From Neopusillimonas maritima (lineage in GTDB: Bacteria > Pseudomonadota > Gammaproteobacteria > Burkholderiales > Burkholderiaceae_B), in assembly GCF_003576595.1 (NCBI RefSeq), contig NZ_NQOU01000001.1:746337-810336 (forward strand): DNA of 64,000 nt. The letters are read 5' to 3'. A program made the translations under genes and the position numbers. The notes beneath the pieces were generated by a model, which searched no databases, had not been told where the DNA came from, and worked only from the letters and a program-made list of their open reading frames with translations. Numbering within the stretch: the stretch's first letter is position 1; each line of letters begins with the position of its first letter. Shown here piece after piece: positions 49,459 to 56,864 of this stretch.

Positions 49459-50417
49459 TTAGCGACCCGCATAAAGTCCATCGGCTTGCGACGTGAGTCG
49501 CTGGTGTATTGCAGGCTGGCCGGATCAAACCAAAGAAATGCGTGATCCTCCCAGTCACCGTGACGGTTCTTATCGCAAATCAACATGGCATCACACTTTT
49601 TCAATATTTCGTCCGGTACCGCAGCCCCTCTATCCCGGCACTTTTTAACTTCCGTCTCCTTGGGCTTGTTCCGCCAAACGGTAATAAGTTGATCGACTTG
49701 ATCAATAATCGCACCCGAGCCTTTGGCGTCGAACTTTCCAGGCATGTCACGCTCGTTCTCTTTCTTGCGCGAGTGATGTACCAGGTGTATATGCATTTCA
49801 CATTCACGAGCCAGCCGGCACAAAGTGTCGATAAACTCTTTCTGCCCGTTGTAGTCATCCTCAGCCCGGACACACTTCATCAGACTATCAATCACGAAAT
49901 GCTTGATCTTCAACTCTCTGTGGCAGTAACGAATGACTGCATAAAGCTGTTCCGCCTTCACACTGCCAAGATGGTCATAGATCCAAACTTTGCCCTTCAG
50001 CCAGCTCATCATTTTGTGTATGTAGTCCTGCGCAGGCCGATTCGTCATTGATAGTTGGCGCAACATTCGAGGGATATTTTTGCTTGGCGGCATTTCAAAT
50101 GAACCGATGCAAACGGACTCATTTTGCGCTGCAAACCCAAGACAAGCCTGATTCAATAGCTGACTTTTACCGTGGCCGTTAATTCCCAACCAAAGCGTTA
50201 TTTCGCCCGACCGAAAGCGCAACCCGTCCTGCGTTACCCCCCAAGGCAACTTCGCCCCCTGAACGCCCTCATCCTCATGACCATGGAATTGATTGACCAT
50301 CATCGGAGTCCAGGACTCAATGCCGCGCACCTTCATCTGCGGCTCGCTTTCCTGCATGTACTTTTCCCAGTCAATGTCATCGTCCTGGATCAACTGCAAA
50401 GCCTGCACTTGCGTCAT
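49455..50417 (-). CDS. DnaB/gp4-like replicative helicase domain protein
   Basis: A 320-residue RecA-fold ATPase resembling the C-terminal domain of DnaB or T7 gp4 helicases. Walker A is WLGINGHGKSQL, Walker B lies in IKHFVIDSLMKC, and a sensor-type IHLVHHSRKKEN follows. It lacks the N-terminal DnaB domain and any primase or zinc-finger domain, so it is a stand-alone helicase. It overlaps its neighbours by 4 bases on both sides and follows the O-like replication gene, consistent with phage-type DNA replication. Confidence 0.85.
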   Translation of the reverse strand: MTQVQALQLIQDDDIDWEKYMQESEPQMKVRGIESWTPMMVNQFHGHEDEGVQGAKLPWGVTQDGLRFRSGEITLWLGINGHGKSQLLNQACLGFAAQNESVCIGSFEMPPSKNIPRMLRQLSMTNRPAQDYIHKMMSWLKGKVWIYDHLGSVKAEQLYAVIRYCHRELKIKHFVIDSLMKCVRAEDDYNGQKEFIDTLCRLARECEMHIHLVHHSRKKENERDMPGKFDAKGSGAIIDQVDQLITVWRNKPKETEVKKCRDRGAAVPDEILKKCDAMLICDKNRHGDWEDHAFLWFDPASLQYTSDSRRKPMDFMRVAK

Positions 50418-50773
50418 GCTTTCTCCAAAGTGTCATAAAAAATGCTTGGGCCGCTCACAACGATACGTGCAGGCTTACAGAGCCTGATCTGCCCGAATGC
50501 GCTCCGTAACCGGTCAACATTCTGGCCTTGCAGATGAACGATTACCCCCACAAGGAAGCGAAAATCCAAACGGTGAATATCATCACCTGGCTCAACTAAT
50601 ACTTCCGGCAAAAAACCATTAATAAGCATGTCCTCGGGATCAACATACTTCGACAGCTTGCTGTCATCTTCCAGCAGAACTACAAACACCTGAGTGGGTT
50701 TCTTCCCCATCCGCCTCAAATCCTTAATGGCCATATGTCCACGCATTTCAAACCATTCCCCCGAAACGATCAT
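50414..50773 (-). CDS. Unknown protein between Rep and helicase
   Basis: About 119 residues if started at the ATG at 50773 (MIVSGEWFEMRGH), which overlaps the replication gene by 26 bases; an ATG at 50746 just after that gene's stop, with a GGGGGAA site before it, is equally possible. The protein has mixed alpha/beta character (TQVFVVLLEDDSKLSKYVD, FRFLVGVIVHLQGQN, KPARIVVSGPSIF). It overlaps the helicase start by 4 bases. A role in replication is suggested only by position. Confidence 0.65.
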   Translation of the reverse strand: MIVSGEWFEMRGHMAIKDLRRMGKKPTQVFVVLLEDDSKLSKYVDPEDMLINGFLPEVLVEPGDDIHRLDFRFLVGVIVHLQGQNVDRLRSAFGQIRLCKPARIVVSGPSIFYDTLEKA

Positions 50774-51533
50774 CCTTTTGGCTGACGATGGAGCTTTGGC
50801 CGCGTTCTCTTGCGAACTGGGCAGCATTTCTTATCCAGTTTCGCCAGGTTGCATCCCAGTCCTTCTTAACGGCTTTAGAGCCAGGCGCAGCAACCCAGTA
50901 ATCACGAAACTTTTCTGCCTCTTCTCTCAAGTCTTGCTCAGACCATGCAGGATTCTTTTCAAGGGCGAACTCTCTGAGCTTTTCAGAAGGCTCCCAGTCA
51001 TTGGGTATGCGCGTCCCTCGATCTTGCTTAACTGACTCACTTTTATTGACGCGCACTACCCTATCTACCTTATCTACCTTATCTGTAGGGAAACTTGGTA
51101 CTGCTTCAGGTGAAAAACGGTACTGCTTCGGGTGAAAAACGGTACTGCTTCCCTCATGACAAGCGGTACCAAATTTGGAACTGCTTACCGAATCAAGCGG
51201 TACCGTTTCTGGTACCTCTTCACCTGGCGCAACCTCACTAAGCTCAGGCAATCCATCTGGTGACTTGATCAGATAAACATTGACTGACTTGGTCGCCCCC
51301 ACTCGCGCGCCGGTATCCAACAGGTAACCCATTTCTACCAGCCGCTTGAGATTCAGCATCACCGTTTTCCGATCCTGCCCGGTGTCACTCACAAGCTGCG
51401 TGATCGACGGATACACAGCCCACTGGGCATCGTTGGTAGCCCTTACGTAGTGGGCCATCACCGTCAACAAGTGCTTGGCCGGCGAACGGTTTATGGGCTG
51501 GCGTAGTACCCATGAGATCGCCTGAACACTCAT
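50748..51533 (-). CDS. Phage replication protein, O/DnaT-like
   Basis: About 261 residues. The N-terminus (residues 1-100) is a winged-helix domain like those of lambda O-type initiators (PAKHLLTVMAHYVRATND then ITQLVSDTGQDRKTVMLNLKRL). A variable linker contains in-frame DNA repeats. The C-terminal FRDYWVAAPGSKAVKKDW followed by ATWRNWIRNA is the DnaT/phage-replication C-terminal motif that loads helicase. The frame is open to 51740, but the ATG at 51533 precedes the conserved part. Helicase and initiator together form the replication module. Confidence 0.85.
   Translation of the reverse strand: MSVQAISWVLRQPINRSPAKHLLTVMAHYVRATNDAQWAVYPSITQLVSDTGQDRKTVMLNLKRLVEMGYLLDTGARVGATKSVNVYLIKSPDGLPELSEVAPGEEVPETVPLDSVSSSKFGTACHEGSSTVFHPKQYRFSPEAVPSFPTDKVDKVDRVVRVNKSESVKQDRGTRIPNDWEPSEKLREFALEKNPAWSEQDLREEAEKFRDYWVAAPGSKAVKKDWDATWRNWIRNAAQFARERGQSSIVSQKDDRFGGMV
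51062..51221 (-). repeat. Iteron-like repeats inside the replication gene, candidate origin
   Basis: GGTACTGCTTC occurs at 51097, 51119 and 51141 (plus strand), exactly 22 bases apart, with GGTGAAAAAC following the first two; a diverged GGAACTGCTTA starts at 51177 and GGTACC cores occur at 51165, 51199 and 51211. Beside them (51062-51088) are three tandem 9-mers TATCTACCT/TATCTACCT/TATCTGTAG. This resembles lambda, where origin iterons lie within gene O. Confidence 0.7.
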
Positions 51534-51624
51534 GCCGCACCCAAATAAATAGGCCCTGTCAAAGCCTTCAGGTACCGCACGGACGTTGCGCACGAGCCTG
51601 CAGACGTTTTGGAGGTTGAGAGGC

Positions 51625-51960
51625 TTACAACTTTTCTTGCCATAGTTTCCTGCTGCTTTCTCGATAAGCCTTCTTCGATTCGATTTCCTCGAGAGGGTCC
51701 CACCTCGTAGCGCACGGTTCGCCAACAGCCAGCAGATCAACCATCAGAGCTCCAACCGCCTCAAGGAAATCAGTCGTGGCGCCTTCATCAAGGCCGCGGA
51801 CGATCGGCACGATATTGCTATCCACCATATCCGGATTTCCAGTGGCCTCACGAGCCGCTTCTATGCGCTGACAAAGGCTGGCGTACCAAGCCATTGCGAT
51901 CGCATGGCCAGGACGCTCTGGATAGGACAGCGGAGCCTTTGTTCTTGTTGTATCAGTCAT
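51625..51960 (-). CDS. Unknown early protein of the element
   Basis: About 111 residues from the ATG at 51960, which has a GGGAGTG site upstream and overlaps the preceding gene by 8 bases. The sequence is helical and soluble ([39 protein letters not shown]). A 91-base gap separates it from the replication gene. No family is recognised. Confidence 0.65.
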
Positions 51961-52252
51961 GATCACTCCCACTGGTTGCTTTTAAGTAACCGAGCGCCTG
52001 CCTGATCTGCTCGGCGCTTGCACTGGCCTGCCTGGCACCCATTCTGGAAATGGTCCGGATATGGGACGCCACACGCTCTAAGGCTGCTCTATACTCTGGG
52101 CTAACACTAGGCAACGCGGCCATATTTTGCAAGACATCAGCCTCCTGGCATATCGAATAAAACAAGGCGGCGCACTCGCTATTACTTGTCGCGCCGAGGC
52201 GCGCCGCGTCGCTTGCCACCATCAGCTGTTGAAGTTCTAAGGCTCGCATCAT
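51953..52252 (-). CDS. Unknown early protein of the element
   Basis: A 99-residue helical protein ([20 protein letters not shown] ... [16 protein letters not shown]). A GGGGAGCG ribosome site precedes the ATG, which overlaps the upstream stop by 4 bases. No signal, membrane segment or family motif is visible. Confidence 0.65.
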
Positions 52253-52575
52253 TCGCTCCCCTCAAAATCGTCGTTTATGCCCTCGGCGAAGATAGATAGA
52301 TGGGACACGAACATTAATGACGAAGCGTGTAGAAGACCAAGCAAAGACGCTACCTCAGCATCATTAAGGGCAGCACCGGATTCTTTTGGATCGTCACTAT
52401 CTTTCATTATTTGACTGACCTGGAGCAGCTCCGAGATAGTTGCCGATCCCTTAGCAACCCGCATTGCTATCTCACACAAATCGACCAGATCACGACTGGG
52501 CAAACGATTTTCTATGGCGGCTCTCGTTACATCCTGTGTGAAAACATTCATCAGACTTTTAAGTTGCTTGTCCAT
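52249..52575 (-). CDS. Unknown early protein of the element
   Basis: About 108 residues from the ATG at 52575, preceded by GGGAGGG. Mostly helical and acidic at the C-terminus ([11 protein letters not shown]). It overlaps the next gene by 4 bases and is the start of a tightly packed series of small early genes that runs to the helicase. Function unknown. Confidence 0.65.
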   Translation of the reverse strand: MDKQLKSLMNVFTQDVTRAAIENRLPSRDLVDLCEIAMRVAKGSATISELLQVSQIMKDSDDPKESGAALNDAEVASLLGLLHASSLMFVSHLSIFAEGINDDFEGSE

Positions 52576-52936
52576 GCTCAAACCCTCCCAGAAATGTGGC
52601 TGGCCAGAGCGTCAGCAAAGCCCTTATCAAAGGCGGCACGCACCTTGTTTTGAATAGTGTGAGAGATGCAAAACACCTGCCAGCGATTCTCTCTCCATTG
52701 AGCAAGAGATACAGAAGGGCAGGGATTAGCCAGCCACAGGCGTGCAGCCTGATAGCCGGTGTGTGCAGCATGGGAAATTGGTTGCGCTGGACGCGCGAAG
52801 ATACGCAAAGCCATTGTGGCCTCCTTGGACAGGTTGTTATCCCGCTCCCCACTTCCAAATGGGGTGGGCGGACAAATGCCGAGGTTGGAAGACCGGCGTC
52901 CAAGGGAACCGGCAGGGCGCGAGCCCTCCCCGCCAT
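52559..52936 (-). CDS. Icd-like overlapping reading frame
   Basis: A 125-codon frame overlapping the 78-residue gene in another frame. The part PPHLEVGSGITTCPRRPQWL resembles ORFs annotated in prophages as host cell division inhibitor Icd-like, after phage P1 icd. Its ATG at 52936 lies between the C4-like RNA and the predicted C4 target, exactly where icd lies in P1. Whether a protein is made is uncertain; in P1 its translation controls the downstream ant gene by coupling. Confidence 0.4.
   Translation of the reverse strand: MAGRARALPVPLDAGLPTSAFVRPPHLEVGSGITTCPRRPQWLCVSSRVQRNQFPMLHTPAIRLHACGWLIPALLYLLLNGERIAGRCFASLTLFKTRCVPPLIRALLTLWPATFLGGFEHGQAT
52578..52814 (-). CDS. Small early protein controlled by the C4-type leader
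   Basis: A 78-residue protein starting at ATG 52814 with a perfect AAGGAGG ribosome site 7 bases upstream. The frame is open back to 53249, but that part is the RNA leader. It occupies the place of ant in P1 or of the early genes in P4-like elements. The sequence (RPAQPISHAAHTGYQAARLW ... KGFADALASHISG) has no recognised domain, with LxxxxxNxVRAAFDKGFADAL-like ending similar to phage Icd/Ash-type frames. Confidence 0.65.
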   Translation of the reverse strand: MALRIFARPAQPISHAAHTGYQAARLWLANPCPSVSLAQWRENRWQVFCISHTIQNKVRAAFDKGFADALASHISGRV

Positions 52937-52973
52937 CGCCCGCCCAAAGAAGGCGCACTACGGCATACGGACG

Positions 52974-53051
52974 TAAAAATACCGCCATGGGGCGGTTCGT
53001 CCGCCTCAGAACTTTCCGGCTTCCAACCCGGGTCGCGTTTGTTTTCACGAC
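52974..53051 (-). ncRNA. C4-type antisense RNA (phage immunity regulator)
   Basis: A predicted RNA of about 78 bases. It begins just after a good promoter and ends in a terminator (ACCGCC-CCAT-GGCGGT then ATTTTTA, 52974-52996). It contains two antisense segments: GGTTGGAAGCCGG (53016-53028), complementary except for one extra base to 52883-52896, and GGCGGAC (52999-53005), complementary to 52867-52873. Both targets lie downstream in the same leftward leader, before the ATG at 52814. This is the a'/b' and a/b arrangement of P1 C4 RNA and P4 CI RNA, and the length matches C4. Confidence 0.8.
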
Positions 53052-53057
53052 GCCTCT

Positions 53058-53086
53058 AGTATGCATCACGCGGGGGCGATTTGCAA
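53058..53086 (-). promoter_or_regulatory. Early promoter for C4 RNA and early genes
   Basis: On the minus strand TTGCAA (53081-53086) and CATACT (53058-53063) are separated by exactly 17 bases. Transcription would begin near 53050, at the start of the C4-like RNA. Confidence 0.65.
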
Positions 53087-53213
53087 TTACCACTTTTCTA
53101 CGAACGCGCGCAGTCAGCACCGTAATGCCGACTAGTCTCAGGCCTGACGAATGTCCACTCTCTTCGGCGCCGTGCTTAGAATCAATGCTGTGAGCGACTC
53201 GGAAACGATCACA

Positions 53214-53240
53214 GGCCCGCCCCCTGGCGGGTCTTTTTAT
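53214..53240 (+). terminator. Plus-strand terminator between the early leader and alpA
   Basis: An 8-bp stem (GGCCCGCC/GGCGGGTC with one G-T pair) and 4-base loop are followed by TTTTTAT on the plus strand. No rightward gene is assigned upstream. On the minus strand the same stem could separate alpA transcripts from the leader. Confidence 0.6.
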
Positions 53241-53254
53241 GTCCGTCATATCGC

Positions 53255-53560
53255 TTAATTACGGATATCACGATTGGCTTCTATCCAACCAAGTGGATCA
53301 TTCAGCCAGGCACGGATTTCTTCGACAGGCCAAACAGAAGTTCGGGTCGACAATTTCAATGGTTTTGGAAACTTCCCTGCCTTAACCCACACCCAGATAG
53401 TTGAACGCCCAAGTCCGCACACAGCCGAAACTTGCGGGATGCGCACCATCCCGCACTCTGGAAGCGCCGTGGTCGCGAACGACTTTTTCTGGTCTTGCGG
53501 TTGAGTCTGGTCGGGCGCGTTTTTGATGGTCGGCACGGCCCCGGAGTTGGTGATTTGCAT
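53255..53560 (-). CDS. AlpA-family transcriptional regulator
   Basis: About 101 residues. The C-terminal half has the AlpA/MerR-like helix-turn-helix (MVRIPQVSAVCGLGRSTIWV then WVKAGKFPKPLKLSTRTSVWP and EIRAWL). AlpA-type proteins act as excisionase or activators of int and early genes in P4-like satellites and PICIs. The ATG at 53560 is used; a TTG two codons upstream is also in frame. It lies between unknown cargo genes and the immunity leader. Confidence 0.88.
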   Translation of the reverse strand: MQITNSGAVPTIKNAPDQTQPQDQKKSFATTALPECGMVRIPQVSAVCGLGRSTIWVWVKAGKFPKPLKLSTRTSVWPVEEIRAWLNDPLGWIEANRDIRN

Positions 53561-53684
53561 AATCAAAGTCCAAGTAACTAACGTGGACTAATGATCGGAT
53601 ATACAGTGAAAGTCTGAAAGACCAGTAATTTTTAGTTTTCACCCAAATAACTGGGTACCCATCAGTGTCACCCGTAGGGGTTTG

Positions 53685-54641
53685 TTATCGTCCGATGATG
53701 GAACTGCGGGTGTGGGCGACCAGGTTGGAGTAATAGTGATAGTTGCGCTCGACAAGCTCATTCTTAAAGCCGCTTACTGTCTTTCTGATTGCAGCCTCGC
53801 TGACGCTGGCTACGCCCTCCAACTGCATGAGCATTTGCACAACGTGTCGATTTGGCTTTCCAAAAACGAGCTTGTTCGCAAGCCAAAGCCGATAAATAAG
53901 TAACCGTTCGTTTGATTTATCGTCATCTCGGAAGATTGGCAATGTGCCTTGGCAAATACGCTTTAGTGCTACCTGAACATCCATTTTTGCCAATACTACT
54001 GCGCTGGATGGTTCGGCACTCTGCACTGCTTTTTGAAACCACAAGCCTTCACCATGAATCGGGGTGCTGAACAATTTATCTTGGGCTTCAAGGCCTTTTT
54101 CGATTGTTGCTACCAAAGTACGGATGCGTTTCCTTGTAGACAAATAATGTGGCACCGCCTTAGGAACGTGGAAGTACTCATAGAGCGCACCCAAAACAAG
54201 AATCAACCATTTCATTTCTCGGCTGGATGCCTGCTTATCGAAAACATCTTGCAAGCGCCAAGTAATAGAAATGCTTGCCTCACTTCCAAACAATATGTGT
54301 GAGGCGCGGGTAATGCCTCTGCGAGCTTCCACAGCCTCTTGAAGCAGCTGGACTATACGCTCATCATCAATAAATCTGTTCTCACGGCCTAGAGCAGCGT
54401 TTTTAGCGTTCAAGAATGCCGTCTGTGCCCCAAGCCATTTGACGCACTCCATGGAATATGCTTGATCAAGCAGTTTTCTATACCTACCAACCAATTCTAA
54501 AAAATAACGTCTGGCCAGCTGCTCATCCGAACCGAGTATTGCTTTCGGCACTCCGGGCCTATTCAGCCACTCTTCGACAGGCAGCGGGTCAGAAAATGCC
54601 TTGATGGCGTACAGAAATTGCTTTTTTGAGGGGTGCTTCAC
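53685..54641 (-). CDS. Unknown protein between integrase and AlpA
   Basis: A 318-residue, helical, basic protein that I do not recognise. Recurrent features are Arg/Lys-rich helices (LARRYFLELVGRYRKLLDQA, YLSTRKRIRTLVATIEKGL) and a C-terminal segment (EAAIRKTVSGFKNELVERNY) that might be a DNA-binding helix pair. It overlaps the preceding gene by 4 bases and is third in a leftward set after the integrase. A regulatory or defence role is conceivable but not shown. Confidence 0.7.
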   Translation of the reverse strand: MKHPSKKQFLYAIKAFSDPLPVEEWLNRPGVPKAILGSDEQLARRYFLELVGRYRKLLDQAYSMECVKWLGAQTAFLNAKNAALGRENRFIDDERIVQLLQEAVEARRGITRASHILFGSEASISITWRLQDVFDKQASSREMKWLILVLGALYEYFHVPKAVPHYLSTRKRIRTLVATIEKGLEAQDKLFSTPIHGEGLWFQKAVQSAEPSSAVVLAKMDVQVALKRICQGTLPIFRDDDKSNERLLIYRLWLANKLVFGKPNRHVVQMLMQLEGVASVSEAAIRKTVSGFKNELVERNYHYYSNLVAHTRSSIIGR

Positions 54642-55081
54642 ACCAGCTCCGGCCTGGTTTCAGGGCGCCAAGACTCCATTCTATTTCTATAACGCTCCCG
54701 ATCAAACGCCTTTGGCAGCCCCAGCACACGACATAGCCTGCGCTTCTCAATAACAGCAGTCATCTCCGTGGGGTTGACCAATCCCGTATGCGGGTCGATG
54801 ACGTACAGGGGGCGTGAAAGCGATCTGACTTTAAAGCATCCCCCGCCCGCCAGCCCGATAACCTGAACCAGCACACCGGCATTACGCCCTTGAGTGATTC
54901 GTGCTTGAACGCCCGGGCCAATACGTGCGTAGCGACTGAAATTGACGATCTTGCCGTTATCCCGCCCGCGGTATGTGCGCTTGGCAACAGGCTCATTACT
55001 CACGTATGACAGGTTCGTGACCGAGGCCATGCTCTGCTCATCGCTTGTAATAGCTTTGTTTGTCATATGCTGTGTGCTCAT
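54638..55081 (-). CDS. Unknown protein, possible KOW-like fold
   Basis: A 147-residue basic protein. The centre has beta-type sequence (GPGVQARITQGRNAGVLVQV, LAGGGCFKVRSLSRPLYV) resembling an SH3/KOW module, and the end is basic and helical (KAFDRERYRNRMESWRP). It overlaps both neighbours by 4 bases, so the 91-, 147- and 318-residue genes are coupled. Confidence 0.65.
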   Translation of the reverse strand: MSTQHMTNKAITSDEQSMASVTNLSYVSNEPVAKRTYRGRDNGKIVNFSRYARIGPGVQARITQGRNAGVLVQVIGLAGGGCFKVRSLSRPLYVIDPHTGLVNPTEMTAVIEKRRLCRVLGLPKAFDRERYRNRMESWRPETRPELV

Positions 55082-55353
55082 TTCGACACCGTCCCATTCT
55101 TGCGCCCATACACACTAGATGACCCGTCAAGCAGCTGGATAACGCTATCTATACGCTGGCTGGCCATCACGACAGGACGGCTGAGATCGTTATTCAGCTC
55201 TGGCTCTTCTGACGCAAGCACGAGCTTCAAAAGCGCCTGAGCATCAAATAATCGATCAATCAAATCAAGTTCGAATTCGCGGTACGAAGGTGTCGCTGCA
55301 GGTACGTCACCAGCTTGTTTGCTGCGGTCTTGGGTTAAATTGTTGGAAGCCAT
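55078..55353 (-). CDS. Unknown small protein, first gene after the integrase
   Basis: A 91-residue acidic helical protein with a strong AAGGAG ribosome site 8 bases before the ATG. The segment FELDLIDRLFDAQALLKLVL is amphipathic. It opens a three-gene translationally coupled set. No family is recognised. Confidence 0.65.
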   Translation of the reverse strand: MASNNLTQDRSKQAGDVPAATPSYREFELDLIDRLFDAQALLKLVLASEEPELNNDLSRPVVMASQRIDSVIQLLDGSSSVYGRKNGTVSK

Positions 55354-55382
55354 CGTTTACTCCTTGGTAGTGATGATGGTTA

Positions 55383-55438
55383 GGGGGCGAGCGGTATTGC
55401 CGTACCAAGCGCCCCCGCTTTGCCCGAATCCGTCGGGC
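55383..55438 (-). terminator. Two successive hairpins after the integrase gene
   Basis: GCCCGA/TCGGGC (55422-55427 with 55433-55438, loop 5) and GGGGGCG/CGCCCCC (55383-55389 with 55410-55416, with a further GGTA/TACC pair inside) fill the 101-base gap between integrase and the next gene. Neither has a T run, but together they may insulate integrase from downstream genes. Confidence 0.5.
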
Positions 55439-55454
55439 GCGGTAATAAATACGA

Positions 55455-56690
55455 TCAGTCTAAATAAGATCGGCTGCCATTCGTTCCCGTCTTTTGGTTG
55501 ATTGGCACTACATTGCTTTGGTCGGAAAAAACGAAGTTCGACCAGTTCTGCATCATGGTCCGCCTGGCATCGAACAAATCCGTACGCTCGTAAGCGCGCT
55601 GCGTTTTGTTGCCTATGACGTGAGCAAGAGCACGCTCAGCAATGTCTTTACCGTAGCCGTTATCAGCGGCCCAATCCCGGAAGGATGACCGAAACCCATG
55701 CGCTGTGGCCACCCGCCCGGGAACGTCGCTAACAGCCTGGGCCTTGCGTAACAGTACAGTCAGCGCCATGTCAGACAACTCTTTACCGCGCATGGATGGA
55801 AACACCAGCTGCCCGGCCTTACGCTCTCCCTGCCTTTGCAGCAGATCAACAGCGGCGTCAGACAGTGGCACACGGTGCATCATGTTTGCCTTCATACGAC
55901 CGGCGGGCACTGTCCACAACTTGGCATCGAGGTCGATTTCTTCCCAGGTAGCGGCTCTCACCTCGCCAGATCGAGCCGCGGTCAGAATGACGAACAAAAG
56001 CGCAGCCCGGGCACCCAAGAGCGGCTCAACCATCAAACTCGCTCTTACAAAACTGCCAACCTGTGCCCACGGCATGGCCGGTTGGTGATTCGTCGGGGTC
56101 GGCTGCGCAGCAAGCAGCCGGTCGGTAACATCCAGGGGGTTACTTGTCACATAGCCATGGGCCCATGCCCAGGCCATCACATCGGCACACCGTTGCTTAA
56201 CGCGTCGTGCTGTTTCGGGGATCGTCAACCAGATGGGGCGCAACACGTCGGCGAAGCGCCTGGGGTCAAGCTTGTCGACCTTTACGGTGCCAATATGGGG
56301 AAATACGTGCTGCTCCAGCGTACCGATCCACTGGGTAATGTGCTTTTCGTTGCGAAAGCCCTTCTTCACCTCATCCCAGCGCTTTCTGGATGCCGCCTCG
56401 AATGTCGGAATTTCGGACAGTTCCTTTTTGGCTTCGATGGGGTCAACACCGCTGGCGATCTGCTGTCTGGCAGCCAGGGCCGATGCAATCGCCTCGGCAA
56501 CGCCGGTATCAGGATAGGCACCCAAGCCCATGTCCCGGCGTTTGCCCGTCACCGGAGAGACAAAGCGAAGCGTCCATTTGCCGGAGCCTGCGGTTTTGCC
56601 CGGCTGCAGTGTCAGACCGGTAACGCCTGCCGGGATAGCCTTGCCGCCCGGTTTAATCGCTTGCGCTTGCCTGTCTGTAATCTTAACCAT
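55455..56690 (-). CDS. int: Tyrosine-type site-specific integrase, P4 family
   Basis: About 411 residues. The N-terminal DUF4102 domain (MVKITDRQAQAIKPGGKAIP) is followed by a SAM-like core-binding domain and a catalytic domain with Arg in LTAARSGEVRAATWEEID, HxxR in TAHGFRSSFRDWA and Tyr in TQRAYERTD. A GAAAGG ribosome site supports the ATG at 56690; the open frame to 56720 is not needed. It catalyses recombination at the tRNA-Asp att sites. It lies beside attR with its 5' end facing the chromosome, at the end opposite to the intact tRNA. Confidence 0.95.
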   Translation of the reverse strand: MVKITDRQAQAIKPGGKAIPAGVTGLTLQPGKTAGSGKWTLRFVSPVTGKRRDMGLGAYPDTGVAEAIASALAARQQIASGVDPIEAKKELSEIPTFEAASRKRWDEVKKGFRNEKHITQWIGTLEQHVFPHIGTVKVDKLDPRRFADVLRPIWLTIPETARRVKQRCADVMAWAWAHGYVTSNPLDVTDRLLAAQPTPTNHQPAMPWAQVGSFVRASLMVEPLLGARAALLFVILTAARSGEVRAATWEEIDLDAKLWTVPAGRMKANMMHRVPLSDAAVDLLQRQGERKAGQLVFPSMRGKELSDMALTVLLRKAQAVSDVPGRVATAHGFRSSFRDWAADNGYGKDIAERALAHVIGNKTQRAYERTDLFDARRTMMQNWSNFVFSDQSNVVPINQKTGTNGSRSYLD

Positions 56691-56839
56691 GACCTTTCGA
56701 CCCCACAATGAGCCCCACATTTTTGCGTAGCTTCAATGATAAATTCTGGAATCAAAATGGACTATCTTTATTTCTATATACCGTGCAAAGATACGATCTA
56801 TAGACTAACTAAAACTTTCTGAGATTATTACTTGGCGGT

Positions 56840-56853
56840 CGTCCGCTCCGCCA
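56840..56853 (+). repeat. attR: 14-bp core repeat
   Basis: CGTCCGCTCCGCCA, identical to the tRNA-Asp 3' end at 39089-39102. It ends the element 150 bases upstream of the integrase start. Confidence 0.9.
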
Positions 56854-56864
56854 AAGAATTCAGT

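Larger units (their letters stand above)
39089..56853. mobile_element. Integrated podovirus-like prophage remnant or phage satellite in tRNA-Asp
   Basis: Bounded by a 14-bp direct repeat of the tRNA-Asp 3' end. It contains a tyrosine integrase, an AlpA-like regulator, a C4-type antisense RNA region, an O-like replication protein with internal repeats, a DnaB-like helicase, terminase small subunit and three internal virion protein genes. No large terminase, portal, capsid, scaffold, tail, holin or reverse transcriptase gene is present. Nearly all genes read leftward. The size (about 17.7 kb) and content fit either a prophage with an internal deletion between terS and the ejection genes, or a satellite that depends on a helper phage. 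Confidence 0.9.

Noticed and set aside
55836-56711. 291-codon plus-strand frame opposite the integrase
   Set aside because: Antisense shadow of a gene whose catalytic motifs are clear; no ribosome site and no recognisable protein features.
39089-56853. Diversity-generating retroelement, considered because Bordetella podoviruses carry one
   Set aside because: No reverse transcriptase, accessory gene or template/variable repeat pair is visible in the element.
39089-56853. Complete, inducible prophage
   Set aside because: Large terminase, portal, capsid, tail and holin genes are missing, so autonomous particle formation is not possible from these genes.
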